Of a stretch of DNA of 64,000 nucleotides, positions 37,794 to 46,576 are shown piece after piece. The position numbers were made by a program, and so were the translations under genes. This stretch comes from Nocardioides carbamazepini. GTDB lineage: Bacteria; Actinomycetota; Actinomycetes; Propionibacteriales; Nocardioidaceae. Positions within the stretch are counted from its first letter, which is position 1; each line of letters starts with the position of its first letter. Under the pieces are notes generated by a model, which was given only the letters and a program-made list of their open reading frames with translations, was not told the origin of the DNA and did not search any database. The stretch spans positions 124,001 to 188,000 of the forward strand of contig NZ_JAHTLF010000015.1 of assembly GCF_024614185.1 (NCBI RefSeq), read 5' to 3'.

Positions 37794-37835
37794 ACGGCGC
37801 GCCCGCCCCCACACGCGAGTCGGCGGGCGCGCCGT
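37794..37835. terminator. Hairpin terminator after ltp3
   Basis: ACGGCGCGCCCGCC (37794-37807) and GGCGGGCGCGCCGT (37822-37835) are perfect 14-bp arms around a 14-base loop. It ends the steroid operon before map, with no T-run beyond it. Confidence 0.7.
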
Positions 37836-37846
37836 AGTCTGGAGTC

Positions 37847-38614
37847 GTGATCGAGCTTCGTACCCCGACCCAGATCGAGCAGATGCGCCCCGCCGGACGC
37901 TTCGTCGCCTCGGTGATCCAGGCGCTCTCCGAGAAGGCCGATGTCGGGGTCAACCTGCTCGAGCTCGACGAGCTCGCGCACCGGATGATCAAGGACGCCG
38001 GTGCCGAGTCGTGCTACATCGACTACCACCCGTCGTTCGGTGCGAGCCCGTTCGGGAAGGTGCTGTGCACCTCGGTCAACGACGCGGTGCTGCACGGCCT
38101 CCCCCACGACTACACGCTGCGCGACGGCGACCTGCTCTCCGTGGACTTCGCGGCCGCCGTCGACGGATGGGTCTCCGACTCGGCCCTGTCGGTCGTCGTC
38201 GGCACTCCGGACCTGAAGGACCTGGCGCTGATCGACGTCACGCAGCGGGCCCTGGACGCCGGCATCGCGGCCGCCCGCGCCGGCAACCGCCTCGGTGACA
38301 TCTCCTTCGCCATCGGCAGCGTCGCGCACGAGGCCGGGCTCGAGGTCAACCTGCAGTTCGGCGGCCACGGCGTCGGCCGCACCATGCACGGTGAGCCCCA
38401 CGTCGCCAACGACGGCCGCGCCGGACGCGGGATCAAGCTGCGGCCCGGCCTGGTCATCGCGATCGAGCCGTGGTTCCTGCACACGACCGACGAGATCGTC
38501 TTCGACCCCGACGGCTGGACCATCCGCAGCGCCGACGGCTCTCGCGGCGCCCACTCCGAGCACACGGTCGCGATCACCTCGGGCGACCCGCTCGTCCTCA
38601 CCGCGCGCGACTGA
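37847..38614 (+). CDS. map: Type I methionine aminopeptidase
   Basis: Removes N-terminal Met from nascent proteins. The 255-aa protein shows metal ligands in order: SVDFA (Asp), WVSDSAL (Asp), GGHGVGRTMH (His), IAIEPW (Glu) and GAHSEHTVAI (Glu). The GTG start has TAGTCT six bases upstream, the spacing of a leaderless promoter, although GGAG at 37841 could also serve as a ribosome binding site. Actinobacteria usually carry more than one map gene. Confidence 0.92.
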   Translation: MIELRTPTQIEQMRPAGRFVASVIQALSEKADVGVNLLELDELAHRMIKDAGAESCYIDYHPSFGASPFGKVLCTSVNDAVLHGLPHDYTLRDGDLLSVDFAAAVDGWVSDSALSVVVGTPDLKDLALIDVTQRALDAGIAAARAGNRLGDISFAIGSVAHEAGLEVNLQFGGHGVGRTMHGEPHVANDGRAGRGIKLRPGLVIAIEPWFLHTTDEIVFDPDGWTIRSADGSRGAHSEHTVAITSGDPLVLTARD

Positions 38615-38686
38615 CCCGGTCGGCCTGCGGCTGGCCCTCCTCGCCGGGGGTACCGCCTCGTCACGAGCGAGGTGGCGGTGGGTGCG

Positions 38687-39784
38687 ATGGACCGGCGAAC
38701 CATGGGCGTCGAGGAGGAGCTGATCCTCGTCGACCCGGAGACCCGCGCCGCTGCCCCGCGCGCGGAGCAGGTGCTCCGGCGGGCTGCCGAGCAGGGCATG
38801 GACCCTCGCGAGGAGCTCGACCACGAGCTCTTCGCCCACCAGCTGGAGACGCGAACGCCGCCGGTCACACGCGCGAGCGAGCTCCACGATCACCTCGTCC
38901 GGCTGCGCCGGTGCGCCGCCCGCGCCGCCGAGGCGGCCGGTGTCCTGACGGCCGCCTCCGGCGCCGTTCCGCTGCCGGGTGGCCCGCCACGGACGACCCG
39001 CGACGACAGGTACCTCACGATGGTGGAGACCTACGGCGAGGTGGCCCGGCCGGGCGGCACCTGCGGCCAGCACGTCCACGTCCGCGTCGCCGACGACGAC
39101 GAGGGCGTGCGGGCGATCGATGCCCTCGGCCCCTGGCTGCCCGTGCTCCTGGCGATCAGCGCGAACTCGCCCTTCTACCACGGCCGCGACACGCGCTACG
39201 CCTCCTGGCGGTCCCACCTGTGGGCGCAGTGGCCGAGTGCCGGCCCGACCGAGGCGTTCGGGTCGGCCGCCGCCTACCACGCCCTGAGCGGGCAGCTGAT
39301 CGCGTCGGGTGCCGCCATGGACCCGGGGATGCTCTACTTCGACGCACGGCTCTCCGCACATCAGCCGACCGTCGAGGTGCGCATCGGCGACGTGTGCACC
39401 GACCCGGACGACGCGACGCTCGTGGCGGTCCTCGCCCGGGCCCTGGTGTGCTCCGTGCTCGACGGCGGCGGCCTGACGGCCGGGCCCTGGCGCGCCGAGC
39501 TCCTCAGGGCGGCGCGGTGGCGTGCCGCCCGGTACGGGCTGACCGACCGGCTCCTCGACCCGGCCACCCGCATGCTCACGCCCGCCCGCGAGGTGGTCGC
39601 GAGGCTCCTGCGCGCCGTCACCGACCAGCTCGACGCCTATGAGGACACCGACCTGGTCCGCGATGCGCTGCCTCGCGTGCTGTCGGAGGGCGGGGCGTCC
39701 CGCCAACGCGCCGCCTACGAGCGCAGCGGCGGCAGCATCCCCGCCGTCGTGGACGATCTGGTGCGGCGTACCAACGGGTCCTGA
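38687..39784 (+). CDS. Glutamate-cysteine-ligase family 2 (YbdK-type) carboxylate-amine ligase
   Basis: The 365-aa protein has the GCS2 layout: TMGVEEELILVD near the N-terminus, CGQHVHV in the middle, ISANSPFYHGRDT, and a SWRSHLWAQWP segment. Known members ligate glutamate to a Cys-like amine; the actual substrate here is unknown. The ATG at 38687 was preferred; a GTG at 38672 is in frame. Arg/Glu-rich helices form the C-terminus. Confidence 0.8.
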   Translation: MDRRTMGVEEELILVDPETRAAAPRAEQVLRRAAEQGMDPREELDHELFAHQLETRTPPVTRASELHDHLVRLRRCAARAAEAAGVLTAASGAVPLPGGPPRTTRDDRYLTMVETYGEVARPGGTCGQHVHVRVADDDEGVRAIDALGPWLPVLLAISANSPFYHGRDTRYASWRSHLWAQWPSAGPTEAFGSAAAYHALSGQLIASGAAMDPGMLYFDARLSAHQPTVEVRIGDVCTDPDDATLVAVLARALVCSVLDGGGLTAGPWRAELLRAARWRAARYGLTDRLLDPATRMLTPAREVVARLLRAVTDQLDAYEDTDLVRDALPRVLSEGGASRQRAAYERSGGSIPAVVDDLVRRTNGS

Positions 39785-39809
39785 GCCCGGAGCCCAGACC
39801 GGCGGCGGA

Positions 39810-39962
39810 TCAGTGGCTGAGACCCCAGAAGAACCCGAAGACGCCACATGCGACACCCAGACCCACGATCACCCACAGCGAGATCCAGGCGAGGGAGTGC
39901 ATCCCGTGCTGGTAGTGGTTCTCCGAGAACCCGGGGAACTGATCGGCGTTGACGTCGCTCAT
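39810..39962 (-). CDS. 50-aa single-pass membrane protein
   Basis: This small gene starts at an ATG (39962-39960) with a perfect AGGAGG site seven bases upstream and ends at 39810. The product has an acidic N-terminus (MSDVNADQFP), one membrane segment over about residues 25-47 and a short WGLSH end. It resembles no family that I know. It is close to the PepSY gene on the same strand (71-bp gap). Confidence 0.7.
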   Translation of the reverse strand: MSDVNADQFPGFSENHYQHGMHSLAWISLWVIVGLGVACGVFGFFWGLSH

Positions 39963-40033
39963 CGCAACCTCCTGAATGTCGGCCTGCCTTCACCGCAACG
40001 CTACTGCACATCGAGCGTCGCGGGGAGCAGGCC

Positions 40034-40627
40034 TCAGTTGTCCGCGACCTTGGCCACCACCGCGAACGCGGTATCGAGGTCGACGTCCCACTCGACACCC
40101 GCGGCGTCCCGGACCTCTGCCTCGTAGGCGACGCCCGGGTCGTCGCTCGGGTCGACGTCGAGCACGGTGCCGCCGCCCACGGCCGCCAGCGCGGCCTGCT
40201 CGGCGGACGCCCGCTCCGCGTCGCTCAGGATGCGGTCGTCGGCGTCGACCCCGTCGACCCCGTCGCGGTCGTCGTACCGGTCGTCGTCGCGGTCGTCGTA
40301 CCGGTCGTCGTCGCGGTCGTCGTACCGGTCGTCGTCGCGGTCCCTGGTCAGGACCGCGAGGTCCTGGTCCAAGGTGATGTCGACCTCGGTTCCGTCGGCG
40401 AGCCGCACCTCCACCTCGTACGCCTCCCCCGGGTCGTCGCTCTTCTCCACGTCCACGGCCTCGCCGCCGCCAGCGGCCTCCACGGCGGCCGCGGCCACGC
40501 GGTCGCGCTCACCACCGGAGACGTCGTCGGCCGACGCGGCCCAGAAGACACCGCCGGCGCCGATCACCGCGACCGCCGCGAGGGTGGGGAGGATGATGCG
40601 CTTGCGGCGCAGGATGCTGATGTTCAT
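40034..40627 (-). CDS. Membrane-anchored PepSY-domain protein with Asp/Arg/Tyr repeats
   Basis: The 197-aa protein has an N-terminal membrane anchor (residues about 10-31). Two PepSY-like segments follow (about 36-90 and 135-195), each with an SDDPG-x-AYE-x-EV core, separated by three DDRYDDRD repeats. PepSY proteins often bind or inhibit partners at the outer face of the membrane. Next to a histidine kinase and response regulator, it may modulate the sensor; this is inference. GAGAGGCAG precedes the ATG. Confidence 0.75.
   Translation of the reverse strand: MNISILRRKRIILPTLAAVAVIGAGGVFWAASADDVSGGERDRVAAAAVEAAGGGEAVDVEKSDDPGEAYEVEVRLADGTEVDITLDQDLAVLTRDRDDDRYDDRDDDRYDDRDDDRYDDRDGVDGVDADDRILSDAERASAEQAALAAVGGGTVLDVDPSDDPGVAYEAEVRDAAGVEWDVDLDTAFAVVAKVADN
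40266..40337. repeat. Three perfect 24-bp coding repeats in the PepSY gene
   Basis: The 24-bp unit beginning CGGTCGTCGTACCGG occurs three times without change (40266-40289, 40290-40313, 40314-40337). It codes for DDRYDDRD on the minus strand. Perfect identity suggests recent expansion or gene conversion, with possible length variation between strains. Confidence 0.9.
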
Positions 40628-40681
40628 GGGGAGCTGCCTCTCGTTCGGATCGGTTGTTGGCCCGAGCCTGCCGGTAGGTCG

Positions 40682-40707
40682 CTGAACCTTCCCTGAAGCC
40701 GTCTGAA
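40682..40707. promoter_or_regulatory. CTGAA direct repeats upstream of the PepSY gene (response-regulator box)
   Basis: CTGAA occurs at 40682, 40693 and 40703, spaced 11 and 10 bases, about one helical turn. The same pattern occurs upstream of the response-regulator gene (42763, 42774). OmpR/PhoB-type regulators bind such direct repeats, so this is a plausible target of the neighbouring system. It lies at the 3' end of the kinase gene and just beyond. Confidence 0.5.
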
Positions 40708-40714
40708 GGCCCGT

Positions 40715-42034
40715 TCAGGAAGGCAGCCGTACGGCGAACCGGGCGCCGCCGAGGTCGCTCTGCTCGGCGGTGACCGAGCCTCCGTGAGCGGCGACGACCT
40801 CGCGCACGATGGCCAGGCCGAGGCCGCTGCCGCCGGCGTCCCGTGCCCGGGCGTCGTCGAGCCGGACGAACCGCTCGAAGACCCGGACGCGGTCGCCGTC
40901 CGGGATCCCGGTGCCGTCGTCCTCCACGGTGAGCAAGACAGCACCGTCGGTCGTCCGCAGCGTGAGGGCGAGCCGGGACCCCGCGTGCCGGGCGGCGTTG
41001 TCGACGAGGTTCCGCACCACCTGGGCGAGGGCGACGGTGTCGCCGCGGACCCGCCCCGGACCGACACCCCGCGTGTCCACCGCCAGGTCGTCCCGGCCGA
41101 TCCGCCGGGCGTCGGCGAGGACGAGGTCGTCGAGGTCGACGTCGACCCACGGGCTCCGGGCCCGGGTGTCGCCCGCTCGGGCGAGCGCCAGGAGCTGGTC
41201 GACGAGGGCCTGCATCCGCAGCGCCTCCTCGAGGACGGTGTCGGCCAGCTCCGCCTCCGGCAGAGCACCCGGATGGGCGTGGGCGACCTCCGCCGCCTGC
41301 CGGATGCTCGCGAGCGGGGAGCGGAGCTCGTGGGAGGCGTCGGCGACGAACTCCTCCTGCCGGTCGCGGGCGCCCTGCAGCCGGGCCAGCATCTGGTTCA
41401 TCGTGCGGGCCAGCCGGCCGACCTCGTCCCGCGCCGGCGGCTCGGGCACGCGGCGCTCCAGGCTGGACCCGCTGATCAGCTCCACCTCGGCCCGGATCCG
41501 CTCCACGGGTCGCAGCGCGCGGGACACGACCAGCCAGGTGGTCGCGCCGACCACGAGGAGCAGCAGCGGCGCGCCCAGCAGGAGCGGCGCTACGAGAGCG
41601 GTGGTCGTCTCGTCGACGTCCTCCAGCGACACGGCGACGACCACGACCGACCCGTCCTCGGTGTCGTCGCGGGCGACGACGTACGGGTACTCGCCCCCGG
41701 GCAGGGCGACCACGTCGTCGTCCGCGTCGGGGATACTCCCCCGGAGCGAGGGATCCGCGGCCACGACCCGTCCGTCGGGGCCGATCACCTGCCAGACGAC
41801 GTCCTCGGGCTCGTCGTCGTCATCCTCCTCGTCGGCCGCGACGCCCGGTGGACCACTCGCCTCGACCTGGGCGACGAGGTCGGCGACGCGCTGCTCGGCC
41901 GTCGTCTCCGCGGCGTCACGCAGGGAGGAGCGCACCGTCAACACCAGCGCCGCCGCGCCGACGAGCAGTGCCACGGCCACGACGAGAACCGCGGCGAGGG
42001 TGGTGCGCAACCGCACCGAGCCGAGGGCGCGCAC
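40715..42034 (-). CDS. Sensor histidine kinase
   Basis: The 439-aa kinase has two membrane segments (about residues 7-30 and 155-180) around an acidic extracellular domain, then a HAMP linker (ALRPVERIRAEVELIS), a HisKA box ADASHELRSPLASI with the phospho-His, and ATPase motifs NLVDNAARHA, DDGTGIPD and GGSGLGLAIV. The GTG at 42034 lies one base after the regulator's stop; a GTG at 42049 would overlap that gene by 14 bases. Partner of the response regulator upstream in transcription. Confidence 0.9.
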   Translation of the reverse strand: MRALGSVRLRTTLAAVLVVAVALLVGAAALVLTVRSSLRDAAETTAEQRVADLVAQVEASGPPGVAADEEDDDDEPEDVVWQVIGPDGRVVAADPSLRGSIPDADDDVVALPGGEYPYVVARDDTEDGSVVVVAVSLEDVDETTTALVAPLLLGAPLLLLVVGATTWLVVSRALRPVERIRAEVELISGSSLERRVPEPPARDEVGRLARTMNQMLARLQGARDRQEEFVADASHELRSPLASIRQAAEVAHAHPGALPEAELADTVLEEALRMQALVDQLLALARAGDTRARSPWVDVDLDDLVLADARRIGRDDLAVDTRGVGPGRVRGDTVALAQVVRNLVDNAARHAGSRLALTLRTTDGAVLLTVEDDGTGIPDGDRVRVFERFVRLDDARARDAGGSGLGLAIVREVVAAHGGSVTAEQSDLGGARFAVRLPS

Positions 42035-42035
42035 G

Positions 42036-42713
42036 TCAGCCGCCGTCACTCGCGAGGCGGTAGCCCGCGCCGCGGATGGTCTCGATCGCCCGCCGCCCGA
42101 AGGGACGGTCGACCTTGTTGCGCAGATGCCGGACGTAGACCTCGACGATGTTCGGGTCGCCGTCGAAGTCGCCGTCCCACACCGCATCGAGGATCTGGCG
42201 CTTGGACACCACGTCGCCCTGGTGCCGGGCGAGGAAGGCCAGGACCGCGAACTCACGGGCAGTGAGGCCGATCTCGTCCCCACCGCGGCGCACCCGACGG
42301 GCCGCGGGATCGATGACCAGGTCGCCCACCTCCAGCGAGGTCGGCCGCTCGCGGGCGCCCCGGCGCGCCACCGCCCGCAGCCGGGCGACCAGCACGGGGA
42401 ACGAGAAGGGCTTGGTCAGGTAGTCGTCGGCCCCCGTGTCGAGGCCCTCCACCTGGTCCCACTCCCCGTCCTTCGCCGTGAGCATCAGGATCGGCGTCCA
42501 GTTGCCCTCGGCACGCAGCGTCTCGCAGACCTTGTAGCCGTTGATGCCCGGCAGCATCAGATCGAGCACGATCGCGTCGTACGGGTTCTCCCGGGCCAAC
42601 CAGAGTCCGTCGGTGCCGTCGTGGGCCACGTCGACCGCGAAGCCCTCGGCGCCGAGACCGATCTCGAGGGTGCGGGCGAGCCGCCGCTCGTCGTCGACGA
42701 CCAGGACACGCAT
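42036..42713 (-). CDS. OmpR-family response regulator
   Basis: The 225-aa protein has a receiver domain (LVVDDERRL, LDLMLPGI with the phosphorylatable Asp near residue 51, LTAKD, TKPF) and a C-terminal winged helix (SKRQILDAVWDGDFDGDPNIVEVYVRHLR split over recognition helices, IETIRGAGYRL). GGAGG precedes the ATG. It is followed by the kinase gene and then the PepSY gene, and both its own and the PepSY promoters have spaced CTGAA repeats. Confidence 0.93.
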   Translation of the reverse strand: MRVLVVDDERRLARTLEIGLGAEGFAVDVAHDGTDGLWLARENPYDAIVLDLMLPGINGYKVCETLRAEGNWTPILMLTAKDGEWDQVEGLDTGADDYLTKPFSFPVLVARLRAVARRGARERPTSLEVGDLVIDPAARRVRRGGDEIGLTAREFAVLAFLARHQGDVVSKRQILDAVWDGDFDGDPNIVEVYVRHLRNKVDRPFGRRAIETIRGAGYRLASDGG

Positions 42714-42732
42714 GCGACCTCCGGGAAAGCAG

Positions 42733-42766
42733 TCAGGGTGGCTCCATTGTCGCGGAGCCACCCTGA
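42733..42766. terminator. Hairpin terminator at the end of cyp125
   Basis: TCAGGGTGGCTCC (42733-42745) and GGAGCCACCCTGA (42754-42766) are perfect 13-bp arms with an 8-base loop, 16 bp after the cyp125 stop on the minus strand. It also insulates the response-regulator promoter. The distal arm carries one of the CTGAA boxes (42763-42767 continuing to 42778). Confidence 0.72.
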
Positions 42767-42778
42767 ACGTGCGCTGAA
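42763..42778. promoter_or_regulatory. CTGAA direct repeat upstream of the response-regulator gene
   Basis: CTGAA occurs at 42763 and 42774, 11 bases apart and in the same orientation relative to the downstream gene as the PepSY copies. Autoregulation by the OmpR-type regulator is the simplest reading. One copy overlaps the terminator arm. Confidence 0.45.
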
Positions 42779-42781
42779 GGA

Positions 42782-44017
42782 TCAGGCGTACGAGACCTGC
42801 ATCTCCTTGATGGCGTTCAGCCAGCCCGAGCGCAGTCGGCGCGGCTCACCGGCGAGTGAGATGTTCGGGGCCAGGTCGGCGAGCGCGTTGAAGATCAGGT
42901 TGATCTGCAGGCGGGCCAGGTTGGCGCCCAGACAGTAGTGCGCGCCGTGGCCGCCGAAGGCGACGTGCGGGTTGTTCTCGCGCAGGATGTCGAACTTGAA
43001 CGGGTCCTCGAACACGTCCTCGTCGAAGTTCGCCGACGCGTAGAAGATGCCGACGCGGTCGCCCTTCTTGATCGCCTGGCCGGCCAGCTCGGTGTCCTTC
43101 TTGGCGGTGCGCTGGAAGACGGTGACCGGGGTCGCCCAGCGGACGATCTCGTCGATGGCGGTCTCCGGGCGGTCCTTCTTCCACAGCTCCCACTGGTCGG
43201 GGTTCTCGAAGAAGGCGTGCATGCCGTGCGTGGTCGCGTTGCGGGTGGTCTCGTTGCCCGCGACGGTCAGCAGGATGACGAAGAAGCCGAACTCGTCGTT
43301 GGTGAGCGCGCCGTGGTCGTCGTCCAGGCCGACGCTGATCAGCTTGGTGACGATGTCGTCCTGCGGGTTCGCGCGCCGCTCGTTGGCGAGCTGGTCGAAG
43401 TAGACGAGGATCTCCATGGACGCGACCGCCGGGTCGGCACCGATGTCCGGGTCGTCGTACCCCATCATCTGGTTGGACCACTCGAAGAGCTTCTTGCGGT
43501 CCTCCTGGGGCACCCCGAGGAAGTCGGCGATGGCCTGGAGCGGCAGCTCGGAGGCGACGTCCTCCACGAAGTCGCCGCTGCCCTTCGCGACCGCCTGCTC
43601 GACGATCTCGTAGGCGCGGTCCTTGAGGGCCTGCTTGAGCGAGCCGATGACCCGCGGGGTGAAGCCGCGGGAGACGATGCCGCGCATCTTGGTGTGGTCC
43701 GGCGGGTCGTGGTGGATCAGCATCGCGCGCTGGACCTCGACCTGGTCGCGGGTCATGTCCGGCGCGAACCGGATGATGACGCCGTTCTCCATGGCCGACC
43801 AGTTCTCGTTGTCCTTGGAGACCTGGCGCACCTCGGCATGGCGGGTGCACGCCCAGTAGCCGGTGTCGAGGAAGCCGGCGCGGGCCTCGGGGACCTGCTC
43901 GATCCAGCGGATCGGCTCGCTCGCGCGCAGCGCGCGGAACTGCTCGTGGGGCACGGCGACTTCGTTGATGTCGGGATCGGTGGGATCCCAATCCGTCGGG
44001 ATGAGGAGCTCGGTCAC
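42782..44017 (-). CDS. cyp125: Steroid C26-monooxygenase CYP125
   Basis: CYP125 oxidises the terminal side-chain methyl of cholesterol or cholest-4-en-3-one to start degradation. The 411-aa P450 shows AGNETT on helix I (253-258), ExxR (Glu290-Arg293), and the heme loop FGGHGAHYCLG with ligand Cys362. Divergence from fadA5 across two KstR boxes matches M. tuberculosis Rv3545c-Rv3546. An AAAGG about ten bases before the GTG start makes this transcript leadered, unlike fadA5. Confidence 0.94.
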   Translation of the reverse strand: MTELLIPTDWDPTDPDINEVAVPHEQFRALRASEPIRWIEQVPEARAGFLDTGYWACTRHAEVRQVSKDNENWSAMENGVIIRFAPDMTRDQVEVQRAMLIHHDPPDHTKMRGIVSRGFTPRVIGSLKQALKDRAYEIVEQAVAKGSGDFVEDVASELPLQAIADFLGVPQEDRKKLFEWSNQMMGYDDPDIGADPAVASMEILVYFDQLANERRANPQDDIVTKLISVGLDDDHGALTNDEFGFFVILLTVAGNETTRNATTHGMHAFFENPDQWELWKKDRPETAIDEIVRWATPVTVFQRTAKKDTELAGQAIKKGDRVGIFYASANFDEDVFEDPFKFDILRENNPHVAFGGHGAHYCLGANLARLQINLIFNALADLAPNISLAGEPRRLRSGWLNAIKEMQVSYA

Positions 44018-44052
44018 ACCACGAACCTTTCGCTACGGGACAGCCATGGGGT

Positions 44053-44066
44053 TGGAACACGTTCTA
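44053..44066. promoter_or_regulatory. KstR box near cyp125
   Basis: TGGAACACGTTCTA fits TnnAACnnGTTnnA at all fixed positions, 35 bp upstream of cyp125. The 168-bp cyp125/fadA5 intergenic region holds two such sites 84 bp apart. Confidence 0.87.
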
Positions 44067-44116
44067 GAGCCACCGTACAAAGCATCGCGCCAATACGAAA
44101 GGGTTTCGTGAAATGA

Positions 44117-45349
<1,233 letters not shown>

Positions 45350-45364
45350 GGCCGCGCCGGCGAC

Positions 45365-45433
45365 GACAGTTTCGCCGGTCGACCGGCGAAACTGTCTCCT
45401 GACCGACGAAGTTCCGTCGGCCAGGAGACAGTT
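45365..45433 (+). repeat. Left inverted repeat (IR-L) of the AbiEi/DUF559 cassette
   Basis: The 69-bp repeat begins with a perfect 32-bp palindrome (arms 45365-45380 and 45381-45396) and contains a second hairpin (45394-45429, one mismatch). It is 59/69 identical, in inverted orientation, to 46501-46569. It starts 15 bp after the fadA5 stop and could also terminate transcription. Confidence 0.85.
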
Positions 45434-45537
45434 GCATCGGTCAGGTCGGTGCGGGTCGTGCACCTCAATGACCGGTTGTCCACAGAGCGGTAGCTCGGCG
45501 GGGACGGGTCGGCGGGAATTCGAGCATCCTGATCCGC

Positions 45538-46473
45538 ATGCTCGAATCGATGCTCGACGAGAACGGCATCCTCCTGCGCCGTGACGCGATCGCCATGGGC
45601 GCGGACGACAACTTTCTACGGCGCGCCCTCCGAGCCGGCCACATCGTCCGGATCAGGCAGGGCGCGTACACCCTGCGGGAACGTTGGGAATCAGCGAGCT
45701 CCGTCGAGCAGCACTCTCTGCTCCTGGCGTCTGTGCGAAAGCTGTACGGCGACACCGTGGCCGCTTCGCACGTCAGCGCCAGCGTCGAGCAGGGTGGGCC
45801 GACCTGGGGCCTGGACCTGTCATCCGCCCATGTGACGAGCCTCGACGGCACCAGTGAGCGCAATCAGGCGAAGGTCGTGCATCACCGGGGCGTGTGCCGG
45901 GTCGGCGACGTCACGCGTGACGCAACGGGCTGGATCACCGCTCCGACACGAACTGCTCTCGACACGGCCAGCCTCGCCGCGCAGGAGCCCGCGGTCGCCG
46001 TACTCGACTGGTTCCTGCAGGCTGGCTTGACGACACGCCCAGAACTCGAGGTCACCTTCGCCGCGATGAAGCACTGGCCGGACACCTTGGCCCTCCACCG
46101 GGTCCTCCAATTGGCAGACGGTGCCGCGGAATCGGTCGGTGAGACCAGGACGCGGTTGCTCTGCCGGCGCGAGGGATTGCCGATCCCGGTACCTCAACTC
46201 GAGATCCACCATCCCAGTGGGCGCCTCGCCGGCCGAGTTGACTTCGCATGGCCGGAGCGGCGCGTCATGTTGGAGTTCGATGGCCTGCAGAAGTACCACC
46301 GACTACGCCGCCCTGGGGAGACGATCGAACAGATGGTGATGCGGGAGAAGCACCGTGAGGACCTGCTCCGCGAACTCACGGGCTGGGTCATGATCCGCCT
46401 GGTGTGGGCCGATCTCGATCGTCCGCGCACGACGTCAGAGCGCATCCTCCATTGCTTCGCCATCGCCGCATGA
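45538..46473 (+). CDS. AbiEi-like winged-helix protein with C-terminal DUF559/Vsr-like nuclease domain
   Basis: The 311-aa protein has an N-terminal AbiEi-type helix-turn-helix (residues about 8-50, ending RIRQGAYTL), a middle AbiEi-like region, and a C-terminal nuclease-like core: GETRTRLL, then GRVDFAWPERRVMLEFDG with Asp235, Glu246 and Asp248, and Lys252 in KYH, as in Vsr/DUF559 PD-(D/E)xK folds. Proteins with this architecture are frequent solitary genes in actinobacteria and are often labelled type IV antitoxins, but no toxin partner is next to it. The start at 45538 is provisional (45550 is in frame). It is bounded by the 69-bp inverted repeats. Confidence 0.7.
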   Translation: MLESMLDENGILLRRDAIAMGADDNFLRRALRAGHIVRIRQGAYTLRERWESASSVEQHSLLLASVRKLYGDTVAASHVSASVEQGGPTWGLDLSSAHVTSLDGTSERNQAKVVHHRGVCRVGDVTRDATGWITAPTRTALDTASLAAQEPAVAVLDWFLQAGLTTRPELEVTFAAMKHWPDTLALHRVLQLADGAAESVGETRTRLLCRREGLPIPVPQLEIHHPSGRLAGRVDFAWPERRVMLEFDGLQKYHRLRRPGETIEQMVMREKHREDLLRELTGWVMIRLVWADLDRPRTTSERILHCFAIAA

Positions 46474-46500
46474 CGGACCACCCCTCGACCCGACCGTCAG

Positions 46501-46569
46501 AACTCGCACCTGACCGATGAAACCGCGTCGGTCAAGAGAGAGTTTCGCCGGTCGACCGGCGAAACTGTC
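46501..46569 (-). repeat. Right inverted repeat (IR-R) of the AbiEi/DUF559 cassette
   Basis: Inverted counterpart of 45365-45433. The outer 29 bases are identical, including a 26-bp palindrome (arms 46541-46553 and 46554-46566). A second, weaker hairpin TGACCGA/TCGGTCA lies at 46511-46534. It ends 7 bp from the convergent SDR stop. Confidence 0.85.
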
Positions 46570-46576
46570 CCGCGAC

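Larger units (their letters stand above)
45365..46569. mobile_element. Candidate mobile or repeat-bounded cassette, 1205 bp, with AbiEi/DUF559-like gene
   Basis: Two 69-bp inverted repeats (45365-45433 and 46501-46569) exactly bound one gene (45538-46473). The cassette sits between the stops of the convergent fadA5 and SDR genes, leaving 15 bp and 7 bp. In M. tuberculosis the same slot between fadA5 and Rv3548c holds ddn, so this appears to be a permissive insertion point. There is no transposase. I found no convincing target-site duplication (a CGAC on both sides is not flush). An alternative is a pair of bidirectional terminators. Confidence 0.45.

Noticed and set aside
40266..40337. Possible CRISPR or minisatellite array
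   Set aside because: The three 24-bp units are contiguous without spacers and encode DDRYDDRD in frame; they are coding repeats.
45365..46569. Classical insertion sequence
   Set aside because: No transposase is present, and the repeats and gene length do not match a known IS family; listed only as a candidate cassette.
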